DNA from: Xestospongia muta
Lineage: Eukaryota; Porifera; Demospongiae; Haplosclerida; Petrosiidae
Direction: 5' to 3'
Assembly (NCBI GenBank): GCA_963693285.1
Contig: OY848925.1
Span: forward strand, 250,501-314,500
Length of the DNA stretch: 64,000 nt
The notes below the pieces were generated by a model that saw only the letters and a program-made list of their open reading frames with translations, had not been told where the DNA came from and ran no database searches. Shown here one piece after another: positions 1 through 13,500 of the stretch. Each line of letters starts with the position of its first letter. Position 1 is the stretch's first letter. Both the position numbers and the translations under genes were made by a program.

Positions 1-3000
1 CGGTGTGTACTGCCTGTACAGAGGACTCACTTACCCCACTACCAGAGGGGGCTGACCAGGTGGATATAGTTTGAGGAGTTGGATAAGAAGTGGTTGGCGG
101 TAAAGGCACAAAATCACTCTGCAGTGAACTGGATTCTGGACCCGAGTCTGAGGACTCAACACTTCGTATACTGGAGGCAGAGTCACTGGCTACTGGTCGT
201 TGAATAGGTAAGATAAAAGCGAGTTCAATGACAGCATCGGCATAATATGGGAATGGCCTTAATGGAATCTGGGCACTTAAACCTATACCACGAGGACCTT
301 CTTCAGTCTCTGGTTTCAACCGACCAGAAAAACCAGGGTGTTTAACAGGGTCCACAATCCATCCTAATCCGTTAAGAAACTGCAAGAATTCCTGTGGTTT
401 GTTGTGAAGTGAAATCTAAAAAAACTAAAGTCATTATAATAATTGAAACAATCCTATTTACTTGGTTAGCTAAGATATCTTCAACTCGATGTTGTCCCTT
501 ATGACAATATACAACAAATGCAGTATCACAGAATCGTGTTGGCATTCTATCCAAAGCCCCTAAAGCACTGCGAAAACCTAATGATGATGAGTCTAGCATC
601 ATCAAAGGGGCATTCCTGGAACCAGAGCCTGGCTACAAAAGAAATGACACAAAATTTAATAGGAAGTGAGTGAAAGGAACCATTCAAATTCTATAGGAAG
701 TGATTGAAAGGATTATCATTTCAAGTATTTATAATATCCCCCAAATATAATAGATCAAAAAAAAGTGAATACCGGTATATGAAGGGACTATTAGTCAAAA
801 TAAATCTATATCAGTGAGTAACTAAAAATTCAATTGACACGATTTAACAAATTAACATAGAATTTCTCAGAATATTCTAGACAAGTAGTACAACGTTGTA
901 GAAACCAACAGATGCTTCTGACATTGTAAAGGTCTATTTCTTAGTTTCCATAGCTACCTACCACATTGTATCTCTCTAGTAACTAAATAAACTATTATGA
1001 CTTCTGTTATTGTTGTCCTACAAACTACATAGAATGTAACACTATATTATACTGAATGTAGTTGTTGCTTAGCTGTAGGTCACCTAGCTACATCATTATG
1101 TCATTGTATGTAGAGAAGTAGGGATTGCTACGATAACTTGATAAATTGTATTATAATTCATATGTATCAATATCATGTACAAATTATTGTTATTGAAAGA
1201 GATGAGGTAATCTCCCTTCAGCATAATCTCAACACTAGTTACCGGTAGTTGTAAACATTAATTGAACATTGTATATTATGTTAAAGACGATTTCAATAAC
1301 ATAAAGGGAAAATAACCTTTTATAGCACAGCTAGGCTGATCTCTGTGACCAGTTAGGATGTAAGATAGCAATAAATAAGTGTGAATTAACCAAAAACAAG
1401 TAGAGAACTAATTTTCTCATCCCAAGTTTAGACAGTGTTTGAATGTGTCTACTTTAACTAAATAACACACAGCCATATAGAAATACATATATCAGGACAC
1501 CACAACACTAAATATAGGTAATTATAAAAACTGATATTCCATTATTAAGGTCAACCTGATGGAAACCCGCGGATTATTTCATAATAACCAATAATATTTC
1601 TTAATACTTACTACTATGTTGGTAAAACAACAATCCCCTATCTACATCTTAGTAAGGTAGTTTACTCTCAAGTACAAGGGCTAGACCCACTATACTCTAG
1701 TTTATATAATATGTGTTGATAATAGTGTATCTGATGAGTGGGAAGACTGAGTAAACATTAATAGATGTGTTATGTTTAGATTATAACAGGTGTTCATTAT
1801 TGAAGACTTACTTGTAGACAGTTAATATTAAGTAACCCCAAGTGACTGAGAAATAAACGAGCTGTGTCAAAGTCCTTGGTAACCCTAGAGTAAAATAAGT
1901 AAAAGAGTGAGAAAGAGAAATTTTCATACTCTGGTGGTTCTTGAGCTGTAGAGTGATCAGGAAAAGGAGTTGTTTCTTGATATTGTAATAATTGCTGATA
2001 AATATTTGACTCAACAGAAATCTAGAAATAGTATTTATAATATATTAAAGATACCAGCAATAACTACTTGTTGGTCTGTGAGTTGACTAAATTCACGATG
2101 TAATGGAGATGAACTTTCATCCAACACTTGATCCAACAATGGTATGGAAGAATTACTAAAAAATAGAATTTACTAAAACAATAGAAGTATTACAAAACAA
2201 TAGAAGGTATTAAAACAATAGAAGTATTACAAAACAATAGAAGGTAATAAAACAATAGAAGTATTACAAAACAATAGAAGGTATTAAAACAATAGAAGTA
2301 ACTATTAACCAACAAATAACAATTTACTCTACACAATTCCAGTCCAAAAATAACACAGATAGCAACAATAGAGTGTTATTTCTCAACTATTGTTACTATC
2401 ATTTCAGTTACAATGTTTTTAACACAGAACTATATCCACCTCCCCTCTTGTCATGGGTAATAGACAAAGTCATGAATTCATTAACAGGTAAAATCTTATC
2501 ATCCCATGAGGATGACGTCACTATGATATCATTAGTAAGTAAACAATGAGGGATGTGATCATGAGCACATGTAAGCGTCCTTATATGTACAAATACATGT
2601 AAAAGTACATGTCATGTGACAATCACATGACATTACTCATGACAAATACATTAGCATAATTCTACATGATTATGATAAGGATAATTAAGAAAAGCCCCCA
2701 TTTGTTGCCATGGTAACATAATATACTCACTATTTAGTGATATCAGCCTCAGGAGGCCAAGGTGGACGTGAGAGATTTGGACAGGCTGGTGGGACTTTAG
2801 TAGGAGTGGGGCGTGGTTTACTTTGGAGATGAGAAGAAGATGGCTAAAAGAAAAGTTATACTAAATTTTAACCACAAAACCTTAAAATTAGCCCCCACAA
2901 AACGGTCTTGTATCTAACTAGACTCCATTCATTTGTGATGTCATATACCACATTTGTTCCACTAGACATAACTGATAGTATAGTATAATTTCAGTTACAA

Positions 3001-6000
3001 CCACCTAAAGCACTATATTATTTTTACAGTCAGCACACACTATATCACTAGTAACACAATATACCAACTATTATTGTAACTTAATAATACACATCCTATT
3101 AATATAAAGTATTATTAATAAGCTAATGCTATTAGTTGTATATTAGTTTAGTTTAAAAGCCCCTTTCATGACTTAGCAATTAAACAAGAATTAGATCATC
3201 ACACACACAAATAGCAAACTATTTAATCATTGGCACCCAGATAATAGATTAGAGACTATTGGCACCCATAGATCATAGATCATAGATCAGAGACTATTGG
3301 CACCCATTGATCATAGATCATAGATCAGAGACTATTGGCACCCATTGATCATAGATCATAGATCAGAGACTATTGGCACCCATTGATCATAGATCATAGA
3401 TCAGAGACCATTGGTACCCATAGACCATTGACAGCCATAGACCATTGATCATTGAACCTGATAGGTACCATAGATCGTTCACACTGACTGACACTGAATG
3501 GTCCGTAGACCAAACTTACTATATTACTTCGAGGATGATGTCGTAATTGTAACGACCACACCTGTCGACTTGCAGGACCCCTTACAATGCCAGTAACAGT
3601 AGGTAAAGTCCCTAGAGAAAAGTCACCAGATGGTAACCACTGAACATGTGTAGATCTTAAAGCATAACATGTGTTCATCACAAGCTTTACTACATTATGT
3701 GTACTATAATACTATTAGTATGACCATATATGGAGATGCTATTAACACAATGAAATTGTATGGTATTTTATTGCAGCTAGCTGGAGCTAACTGGAATTTA
3801 CCATATGTGGTTAGTTTGTACCTGGTTCTTCTGAGTAAGTCCCTTCTAATAATCCTAATATCAGTGAATTATCAATTAAATAATACTGAAACTTGGACTA
3901 AATGGAGAAAATAAAGGAATAATTAGATAAATGGACAGATGATTAACTAAATGGAGAGATAGTTAGTTAAATGGACGCAACAATTAAATAAATGGATCTA
4001 TGATTAGATAGCAAGAGAGAACAGCAACAAGAACTGTTCAGTCTTCAAACTGTCTGGACAGGATATTAGAGGCTATTGTTGATATTGTAACCAGTACACT
4101 TTGTAAGTGAATAAATCTACAGGTGACAATAGACTCTGCAACTGGTGGGAGTATTATATACCTTTTTAAATAGTGTTGTCTTAACTGTACATACCATGGA
4201 TAACATTTATGGACTAGGTCAAGAGGCCTATATTGTTCTTAGATAAATTATGTCAATAATAGCTATTACTGAAACTAATGATGCAAGGGAGAATTATTGT
4301 AGTTAGTACCTTTTAAAGGAAGAGGTCACAATACTTGACAATAAATGAATTAGGGACTAGCTATTACTAAGAAAATATTTAGCAATGAAAAAACCTTTCA
4401 TTGTAAGTAAAGGTCAAAGATAATTGAGGACATTTTTGTTTATCTAAAGAGGATATAAATGAGTAAGTCCCTTCTAATAATCCTAATATCACTGAATTAT
4501 CAATTAAATAATACTGAAACTTGGACTAAATGGAGAAAATAAATGAATAATTAGATAAATGGACAGATGATTAACTAAATGGAGAGATAGTTAGTTAAAT
4601 GGACACAACAATTAAATAAATGGATCTATGATCAGATAGGAAGAGAGAACAGCAACAGGAACTGTTCAGTCTTCAAAGTGTCTGGACAGGATATTGTTAA
4701 GGACAGGATATTGTTAATAGAGGCTAAACTTGATATTGTAACCAGTACATTTATACGCCTATGGGCGATAATAGACTCTGCAACTGGTGGGAGTATTGCA
4801 TAACTGTTTAAATAGTGTTGTCTTAACTGTACATTCCATGGATGACATTGAAGGGCTAAGTCAAGAGGCCTATATTGTTCTAAGATAAATTATGTAAATA
4901 ATAGCTATTACTGAAACTAATGATGCAAGGGAGAATTATTGTAGTTAGTACCTTTTAAAGGAAGAGGTCACAATACTTGACAATAAATAAATTAGGGACT
5001 AGCTATTACTAAGAAAATGTTTAGTAATGAAAAAACCTTTCATTGTAAGCAAAGGTCAAAAGGCAATGAAAGGCATTCTTTGTTTATCTAACAAAGATAT
5101 AGATGGTACCACAGTGCTTTGAATGTCCCATAGGATAGGTTAATTTATAGCTGTTATAATTCCTATGTGCCCAAGTTAGTCTTATAATATGATGAAAAAA
5201 ATCCTAGCAGGAAATAAACACACCTGCTAAAACATGAGTCACAATGCCTTAATAATACAATCCCTATTTCCATATTGAGTACTGACAAACTGTATTGTTT
5301 ATGTACATGTCATGGCTTCTGGTGTTTAGAAATAAAACATCCTATAGATCATTGTAACAGCGTGTTATCATAACAAACTGCATGAAAACATCCAAATATT
5401 GACAAATAAAGTTTCTATATATGTTGAATATATCATAAATACAAAGTGACGGGAAATACCACCATAATTCATAGAATATAATAATTATTACATATATTAT
5501 CAATTCATACACACATACCATTTGTAATTAAGTCTACACAAACATGGTTATTATAGTCAAATATATACAAAATAATTTATAGTGCTATTAGAGAAAGTGA
5601 ACAATGTATGAGATCACTATCATTACTGGCAAAGATATATATTTAGGCAGTAATTATTATCATATTACAAACACTGCTGACATATAGTTATATCATTACT
5701 ATACTGTTAGGGGATACTCATATCATATTACATGTATTGCTGACATATAAACATTGTGTCAGTTTCTACAATATTGTAGTAACCTGGGATTTCTTAGAAG
5801 ATGGTAACTGTTTTACTAGTTCTTCTTCTGTTAGCAGTGATCCACTTGCTGCAGCGCCACAGGGAGATGGAAATGAACCCTGAAATTTGCAGAAAAATAA
5901 AAAGAATGTTCAAGACATTTGAAGAAAATTTATTACTAATACAATTATCTTCCTTTAAAATATTTCTTAATTTTAAAACGTATTGTTAAAAAAAAAAAGC

Positions 6001-6888
6001 ATGCTGGTTTGACTATATTGGCCGGGCTGTTAGCTGAAGTCTATTCATAGGCGTTATCCCACTACCGCCTAACACGGAACCTTTTGCCTGCTCCCTGTAG
6101 GGCCTGGGCCGGTATGATTCTCATTATACAACCTGGACATCTCCGGATTCCTCCGCGATCCCCATATTGATGCCAGACCTAGTGCGGGCGCCCACTCAAC
6201 ACAGATCATCAACTCTCAGGAATCCCGACCTCAAGCCATTCACAACACACAGCCCTGCAAGTAGCTACAGTTACAGGCATCCGCCACAATGCCCAGCTGA
6301 CAGAAAGAGTCCACAAATAAGTATTAATAGATAAATTCAATTTTATTGCAGAAAAATAAAATTTAAAAGAAATTTTTCTTAAAACTTACGCATTTTTCCA
6401 TTACACAATACAGCAAGAACTCAGCTACTTCTCCGACACGACCAGATATTGGATGTAACTCTTTTTGGCCTGAAAAGAAATAAAAATAACTGTATTAAAT
6501 ATTCATAGTACCTTTGAAAATAACCGTTCCGTCTTCAAGCTGCAAAAAACATACGATTATAGTCATGTGATGTACAATATGTAGTCATGTGATTTATCAT
6601 GTGACATATCAAACCTTTGAAAATGTTCCAGTCATGCCAAACTCAGTCACTCTTAAAATAGATGTTAAGCAAGTCTGTAAATTATAACAATATTGCCCTA
6701 AACAGTGATGTCATTATTACCTCATGTGCTAACAAATGAGGATGTTCCAAAACCCAAGTAATAAGAGTTATAAAACCAGCGACAATAGAGGTATGAAGAC
6801 TTTTCGAATGAAGATAAGGTTTTTGTTGTGATTGTTTCTCAATAAAATCACAAACACACTGGACAGCATCTCGACAATCTACATGTGC

Positions 6889-6922
<34 letters not shown>

Positions 6923-9900
6923 TTCACATTACACTTAAGTTCTTCTATAATGTACTACTTACACAGTGCATCAGACTGTAACCTGGATAAACCAGATAAG
7001 AGTTCAAGAGCTGCTAAAGTGACTGTATTACTGTCACTCCAAGATATCAATGCATTACTAGCAGCCACTACAGCATCACGAAATAATGATGTCAAAGGCA
7101 AATCTGTTGAAAGAGAGGGAGAGATAAAGTTGAGGCATAAATTATTTCACCTTTGCTAGTAGCTTTGGCATTTATTGAAGAGACTTCTTGATCTTCGATA
7201 CTCACACTAGCTCGATTACCATCTCCACCTTCTTTTTCTTGAGCAACCATAATTGATAAAGAATGTTCATATGTTATAATGTCTTGAACAAAAACATGAA
7301 CAGCTGAAAAGAGAGAGAGAGAGAGAACATTGGAATATCTCATATCATCAACACTCACAATGTAATAACATCTGAATATTAACTGGGTCTTTCTCAGTTT
7401 CCAAGGCAGCAAATAATAAACTCAAAATTTTATTCTTAAGAGAGTAGAAAGTCTGAGGAGTTGAGCCATGAACAGCAGAAACTGATGGAATGATAGTAGC
7501 TAAATCTGTATACAAAATGTTAATTGGTTATCATTTTAATGATATTCATGACCTGGTATTGATAAGTGTATGTAATGTATTGGTAAGGGTAAAATGGACA
7601 GCAAAAGTTGAATGGATGCATGCCGGAGCTTTTCCAAATGTACATCACACCTTTAATATAATAGAAATCAATTAAATATAACATAATTAATTAATTACTG
7701 AAATGAGGGTGTGGCCTCAGTTAGTATTTTCTCAAGTGCTAAGAGGAAGTATGGAATTAGTATATTTATCCCAGGTAAGTCTTTACGCAGTAACGATATG
7801 GAACCCAATATTATACGAGTTAGAACCTGTCCAGAACATATCTAAAAAAATATGGAATAACATCATATGACATTTTATAATATTCTAAGAATCTGTTTGC
7901 GTTATGATTCATATGACCTTATTATAGTGGTTTTAAGAATTGTCTGTGTTATGATTCATATGACCTTATTATAGTGGTTTTAAGAATTGTCTGCGTTATG
8001 ATTCATATGACCTTATTATAGTGGTTTTAAGAATGTGTTATGATTCATATGACCTTATTATAGTGGTTTTAAGAATTGTCTGTGTTATGATTCATATGAC
8101 CTTATTATAATATGTCTGTGTTATGATATATGATACCAATGACATCATATGACATCATTACTTCTTTCCTATTAGAGCTATTATGTAATTAAATTTGAAC
8201 TACGATCCATGACATCATATGACATTATTATAGAATGTCTGTGTTACTACCAACGACATATTATGACATCCTTAATTCTTTCCTGTTAGAGCTATTATGT
8301 AATTAAATTTGAACTACAATCCATGACATCATATGACATCATATGACATCATCATATCATATTACTTACTTTGGGATCATAGTTTAAACCAACAGCAAGG
8401 GAGTGATAAAATCGTGCTAGATATATATGAAGAACTTCCTCTCCACATGATAAATGAGAAAATATAGAACATAATGAACCAATAGCTTGAGCTCTGCCAG
8501 CTTCATAATCCCTAATCTATTAGTGTATGGATACATAGAAATGAAATGGACAGATAAGTAATGAAAATGGATCAATGAATAGAAAAAGGACAAACCTTTT
8601 GTTGAGAAGGAGTCAATATAGAAGATCCAGTGGACAAATTGTCTTGAATACGAGACAAATCTCCAGCACTTGATATCACTTTAGTACTTCCATGAGGTCC
8701 AGTTTTAGAGAGAAATCCCTCCTGATCTTGCCCCACCCACACAGAAGCCTCAAACAACCAATCCCCAAATATATGCAGTAATGTATTCACTAAAAATATC
8801 TTCTCTTTAAAACAATAGTTAATGATCTTTATTACCTTTAGGTTTACCAATAATACCTTCAGCACCACGACTTAATGGAACCTCAACCCCAGCTATAGGC
8901 GGAGACCGTCTATCAGGAACAATATTAACATAGAATGAATCTTGAGCACCACGAGGTGATTGCTGTGGACTAGGTACATAAAACTGTGATTTAGATGGTT
9001 CTTTTCTTCGCATGGAAGGTGAAGTCCGAGACATTGTTCTTGGAGTATTACTGGGACGTTTCTCTTTAATTAGTGGACTTTTTTTGCCTAAGAACAAATT
9101 AACTTGTAGGGAGACCCCTTTCATTAGTGAGTGAAATATGCCAGGTAATTGAGCAATACATTTTTGTACATCTGGAGGAGGTGTGGCATCTGACTCTTTA
9201 ATAACTTTTAAAAAAGCAGGCGTCCCAGTAATAATATCAGGATAAAGGAGGTCTATAGGATTACCTAACGTATGCAACATCCGAAACCAACACTGTACAG
9301 CTGCATCATTAGATAGCTCCTTGATAAGACCAAAAAAGTCGTTATCTTGTGGGGGCAGAGGTGTCATAATCGAGAGATGCTTTGAGCCGTAAAGAATAGA
9401 GATTACTTTAAAAGTTAAAGAATACATAAGTTGACACCACTCCTTAATTAGACTGGGATAATGACGCCAATTACAGCACAATTCTCGGAGAGTTTTCCAT
9501 AGGTTAGGACTGGGGAATGTGTCCTATAATAATTAAAGGGTGGAGTAATGGGAGGAGCTTGTATAATAGCATAAATACATACAAAAAATAAGTCAATTAT
9601 CGTTCATGCATCCATTTATATGTCTGTCCATTTTTCATTTATCCATCCATTGTCTATTCATATACATCCATTTTCATATACTTACTTGACAAGCTCTCAG
9701 CCAAGCAGCAAATAGAACATGAATTAATGAGTCACAAAGAGCTGTCCCCAGACTCGGAGCTTGAGGAATAGGCGGAGCTAACAGGAGATCACAAATATGA
9801 AGGAGAAAGGTAAAGAGAGATCCCCAGGTATCACGTGTCATTTTTAACCCTTTAACTGCTATCAAAGACTGGACCATATCCACTACTTTTTTACACAAGA

Positions 9901-10321
9901 AAGCATGGTCTTCCAGGAGGCGTGGCTCATTTTCCCGTGGGACAAACAGTGAACATAATTGATCGAAAATGATCTCTGCATAATAGTTAGGATCTTTAAC
10001 AATTGGTATAGGTACAGTATGCTTCTGAAAATAAAGTGCAGATAACCAATCGTGATAAACGTCAACACAGCCTTGAAGAAGAGATAACTCTGAGAGCGGT
10101 AGCGTTAGGCCATATCCCACAACTTGCATTGTCCATTGGACCTGTTCCGGTGATGATAAAGGTCCATCTTTATAACTTTTACCCAAAACTAGTTCTTGTA
10201 GTGGTCTAATAATGGACGCTACTACCTCTTTGCCAACATCAGGTGGGAAGGAATGAAGTACATTACTTTTGGAACTCTGTGACTGAATTGTTTCAGCTAA
10301 TGACAACCATTCAGCATACAT
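1..10321 (-). CDS. RALGAPB: Ral GTPase-activating protein subunit beta (3' end beyond the left edge)
   Basis: Beta subunit of the RalGAP complex, which partners the catalytic alpha subunits that switch off RalA/RalB in vesicle traffic and growth signalling. The start at 10321 opens with MYAEWLSL and soon reads WTMQVVGYGLTLPL, close to the vertebrate N terminus. Downstream exons match the family in order: a WRHYPSLIKEW segment (about 9450), a HTSIVAGFITLITWVLEHP segment (about 6800), RPASRQVWSLQL (about 3560), DTARLFLSHLG (about 1840), then the Rap/RanGAP-like region with DRMPTRFCDTAFVVY (about 550) and WIVDPVKHPGFSG (about 340). The C terminus lies off the window. There are many short exons. 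Large introns lie at about 634-1810 (nothing recognised), 2165-2730, 2850-3515 and 3690-6385; the last holds an SRP RNA gene. A 5'UTR intron ends just before the ATG. The gene is divergent from SCFD1 with a gap of about 200 bp. Confidence 0.93.
2150..2310. repeat. Tandem AACAATAGAAG-type repeat in a RALGAPB intron
   Basis: Repeated units of the form AAAACAATAGAAGTATTAC / AAAACAATAGAAGGTATT alternate several times. It lies just upstream (on the minus strand) of an exon and looks like an ordinary intronic minisatellite. Confidence 0.8.
3235..3480. repeat. Tandem repeat of about 51 bp, TTGGCACCC...GATCATAGATC
   Basis: About four copies of a unit containing TTGGCACCCATTGATCATAG and AGATCAGAGACTA, then decayed copies (ACCATTGACAGCCATAGACC). 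It sits in a RALGAPB intron. TTGGCACCCA superficially resembles the ERMARD satellite core, but the units are not the same. Confidence 0.8.
3833..5090. repeat. Direct duplication of a ~628 bp segment inside a RALGAPB intron
   Basis: The segment starting GAGTAAGTCCCTTCTAATAA at 3833 recurs at 4461 with a few substitutions and small indels. The similarity runs through 'AAAACCTTTCATTGTAAG' in both copies. No coding frame is conserved between the copies, so I read it as a non-coding tandem duplication. Confidence 0.85.
5988..5998 (-). terminator. Pol III terminator of the SRP RNA gene
   Basis: An uninterrupted run of 11 A on the plus strand, i.e. T11 on the transcribed sense, directly after the 3' end of the SRP RNA homology. 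Confidence 0.85.
5995..6297 (-). ncRNA. RN7SL: Signal recognition particle RNA (7SL / SRP RNA)
   Basis: Read on the minus strand this is a full-length metazoan SRP RNA of about 300 nt, the scaffold of the particle that targets secretory ribosomes to the ER. The 5' Alu-domain part reads GCTGGGCATTGTGGCGGATG then CCTGTAACTGTAGCTAC, aligning with the start of mammalian 7SL. The S domain has CCCGCACTAGG, GGCATCAATATGG, CCGGCCCAGG, GGGAGCAGG (helix 8) and GTAGTGGGAT, followed by CCTATGAATAG and the closing Alu strand. It ends at an 11-T tract. The apical loop of helix 8 (6096-6099) reads UACA where GNRA-type loops are usual. It lies in a ~2.7 kb intron of RALGAPB on the same strand. It could be a young pseudogene copy, but both domains and the terminator are intact. 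Confidence 0.93.
6888..6920. repeat. (GA)n / (CT)n microsatellite
   Basis: About 15 GA dinucleotides on the plus strand. On the RALGAPB sense strand it is a CT tract a few bases upstream of a 3' splice site. A smaller GA run is at 7308-7325, again beside an acceptor. Confidence 0.9.
7865..8120. repeat. ~48 bp tandem repeat in a RALGAPB intron
   Basis: About five copies of a unit containing GTTATGATTCATATGACCTT and ATTATAGTGGTTTTAAGAAT. A second related region at about 8130-8345 repeats 'CATGACATCATATGACAT' and an ~110 bp segment twice. No coding signal. Confidence 0.85.
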
Positions 10322-10522
10322 TACCTAAATAAATTGTTAATTTATAATTATTAATTAATATATTATAATGAACTTACCTTTTCCAACTTCACTGTACCCT
10401 GTACTAGAGACTGATACCCGTGTCTCATACGGTACCGCTTATTAGTCTAGTTCGAGAATGAGACTCTAGTAAAGACGAAATTTAAATTTAACCCTTTAGT
10501 GACTGATTTAAAAGGAGGGACA
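10322..10522. promoter_or_regulatory. Divergent promoter region between RALGAPB and SCFD1
   Basis: About 200 bp separate the two start codons. On the minus side a 5'UTR intron (donor GGTAAGTTC near 10380, acceptor TTTAG just before the ATG) belongs to RALGAPB. The region around 10400-10470 must hold both transcription starts. No core promoter element is obvious. Confidence 0.6.
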
Positions 10523-13500
10523 ATGGCTGTAGCAGGTGGAGGACAACCTCCATTTCTCTCTCCTCAATCAGTTCCAAACTCTTTGAAAAGAAGACAAATA
10601 GGTAAGAGAAAGAAAGAAAGAATTGATAACAAAACTAGGTTATGGAGTTATAAATTATTTGTCGTTCTTTTAGCTTCTTTGAAGAGTATGTTAAATTTAA
10701 ATTCTCCAATATCTAAAACTACAGTTCCATCTGAGCCTGTATGGAAAGTGAGTCAATAAAGGGTTAAACTATTAATAATTATTATTTAAAACAGATACTT
10801 ATTTATGATAAATATGGTCAAGATATCATCTCACCACTTATGAGTGTGAAAGAATTACGTAACATGGCTGTCACACTATATCTGTAAGTACCTGTATCAA
10901 TGTCTTCTTTATTTTATCTATTTATTTATTCAGTCCACTTTATTTATCTGTCCATAGTTCATCCTCCATTCATCCATTAATTTTATCATTTGTCCATTTA
11001 TCTATTTATTTATTCAGTCCACTTTACTTATCTGTCCATAGTTCATCCTCCATTATCCATTAATTTTATCATTTGTCCATTTATCTATTTATTTATCCAT
11101 TGATCTGTTATCCATTTATTTCTCAGTCCAATAGATTCTAGTCGTGAGCCAGTACAAGATGCAGCTGCAGTTTATTTTGTTGCTCCTTCTGATGGCAACA
11201 TTAAACGAATTTGTCGAGATCTTCATAATCATTTATACGATACTTATTACTTTAATTTCATCACGCCCATACCACGCCCACTTTTAGAAGAGCTAGCTAA
11301 AGCTGCTGTCGATGCAAATTGCATATCCCAAGTCACCAAAGTAGGATATCCTGAAATATACTGATAAGTGGCTTGAATATCCTGAAATATACTGATAAGT
11401 GGCTTGAATATCCTGAAATATACTGATAAGTGGCTTGAGTATACAGTGTTTTATTCATATAGGTATATGACCAATATTTGAATTTTATTTCTTTGGAAGA
11501 CAATCTCTTTATCACGAGACATCAAGATAAGAAAGCTATATCATATTATGGTAACTAAAATATTAGTTTATTTGTCTAGTATATCGTTATGTCTCTAGCT
11601 CTTAATCGAACTGATGCTAAGGATACTGATATAACAACCATTGCAGATATCATTGTGGAATCTCTCTTCTCTGTCTTTGTGACTTCAGGTAACTGGGTAC
11701 ATTCTATATCTTAATATTCTCTCTCTCTTCCTTAAGGGGTTGTACCTATAATTAGATGTCCCCGTGGGAATGCTGCTGATATGGTAGCCCAGGCGTTAGA
11801 TAAAAAACTTCGCGATAATTTACGTGATCCTCGTAGTAGTATGTTTACTAGTGAAGGGATGTCTGTGTCTCCTCTTGGAAGGTTAGTTATTATTTTCTTA
11901 ATTATTTTAACGGAGGGGATCTTACTCTTTTAGTAGTTTTACTCGACCATTACTAGTTATTTTGGATCGTAATATGGACCTAGCCACACCCCTTCATCAT
12001 ACTTGGACATACCAGGCTTTAGCACATGATGTGTTTGTACGTTGACATGGTCTTTTTGAATAATTAATGAGCCATACCCACCTAGGAGCTGGAACTTAAT
12101 AGAATAACAATACCTCCATCAGATGAAGATACATCACCAACTGCTGGGCAACCTAAGTCATATGATCTGCACCCAAATGACAGGTATGTCTTGACTCCAC
12201 CCACTAATTATAAGAAGCCCCACCTCTTTTGTAGGTTTTGGCAGAGTTTTCGTGGTAAACCTTTTCCTGAAGTAGCAGATGCTGTACAAAGAGAAGTCAG
12301 TGAATATAAAGCTAAGGAAGAGGAGTTATCTCGACTCAAAGTAGCCATGGTAACCAATAATCTAGCATTATAGTCATTATGCCTCGATCGTCATATTAGG
12401 GTGCATCTAATGGGGATGACCCTAACTTATTACACAGTGATCTCTCAGATAGTACAGCTAAGCTGACATCAGCAATCACGTTAGTTCAATTTTGTAGTGA
12501 TTTTATTATCTTGGTCTGTTTCAGATCTCTCCCTGAATTAATGGAAAAGAAGAAAAGTATTGATATGCATACAAACATAGCTACTGCTCTTCTTGAGGAA
12601 ATTAAAGTAATTTATATTATAATAATGTTTACTAATAGAACAATGCTTCTTTAGAGAAGAAAACTGGACTTGTTTTTTGAAATGGAAGACAAAATGATTT
12701 CCAAGTCATCTCTGGTCAGTGTCTCATAATGTTGCACTAATACACTGTCTTGTACAGGATAAGTCTGTATTAGATGTACTTACAGATGAAACAGGTCTGT
12801 TTATAAGTAATATTGTATTATGGAATGTACTCTCTTTTTAGCCGGTGAACCTGCTGATAAGTTAAGACTATTCTTAATTTTCTATCTCTTGTCACAAGAT
12901 ATTTCTGAAGTAAATGATATCGTTGCCTTATTTCTTTCTATCTATCTACATTACAGAGCGATTTAACACAATATATAACAGCTCTTGAGGGTGTTTTACC
13001 CGATATCTCATCAGTAGATTACATTAAGAAATGGAAGTAGGCTACAATATATATATATTATGTCATTCAATATTACTATCCTAGGGCTTATACCAAAATG
13101 GCTGCTAATCCTCGAGCCTCCAAGTCAACAAGTACAGGAGCATCATCTAGTTCTATGAGGTATTTGTCCATATGCATCTATCTATCCATTGCTATATAAT
13201 ATATATCTATTGTGTGTGTATCTGTCCATTTTCTAGTACTATGATTCAGCAAATTTATACATCTGGTAGTAAAATGGTGGAAGGAGTTCGTAATCTTGTG
13301 ATAAGAACAAAAGTATCTATTAATTTTGTAATTTTATGAAGTAATGGTTCTTTTAGAATTTACCTGTTACACGAATAGTGGACCAATTAATGGAAATGAA
13401 AGGAAAGGTTAGTTATTCCTCTCTTTAAATTGTTGTCTTAAAGAGCTTTTTAGGAAATTGAAGATTATCGTTATTTTGATCCAAAGCTATTGCGATCTGG

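Noticed and set aside
5801..5989. 62-codon frame with hydrophobic start upstream of the SRP RNA
   Set aside because: Lies in a RALGAPB intron with no splice or family support; ends at the T/A tract of the SRP RNA gene.
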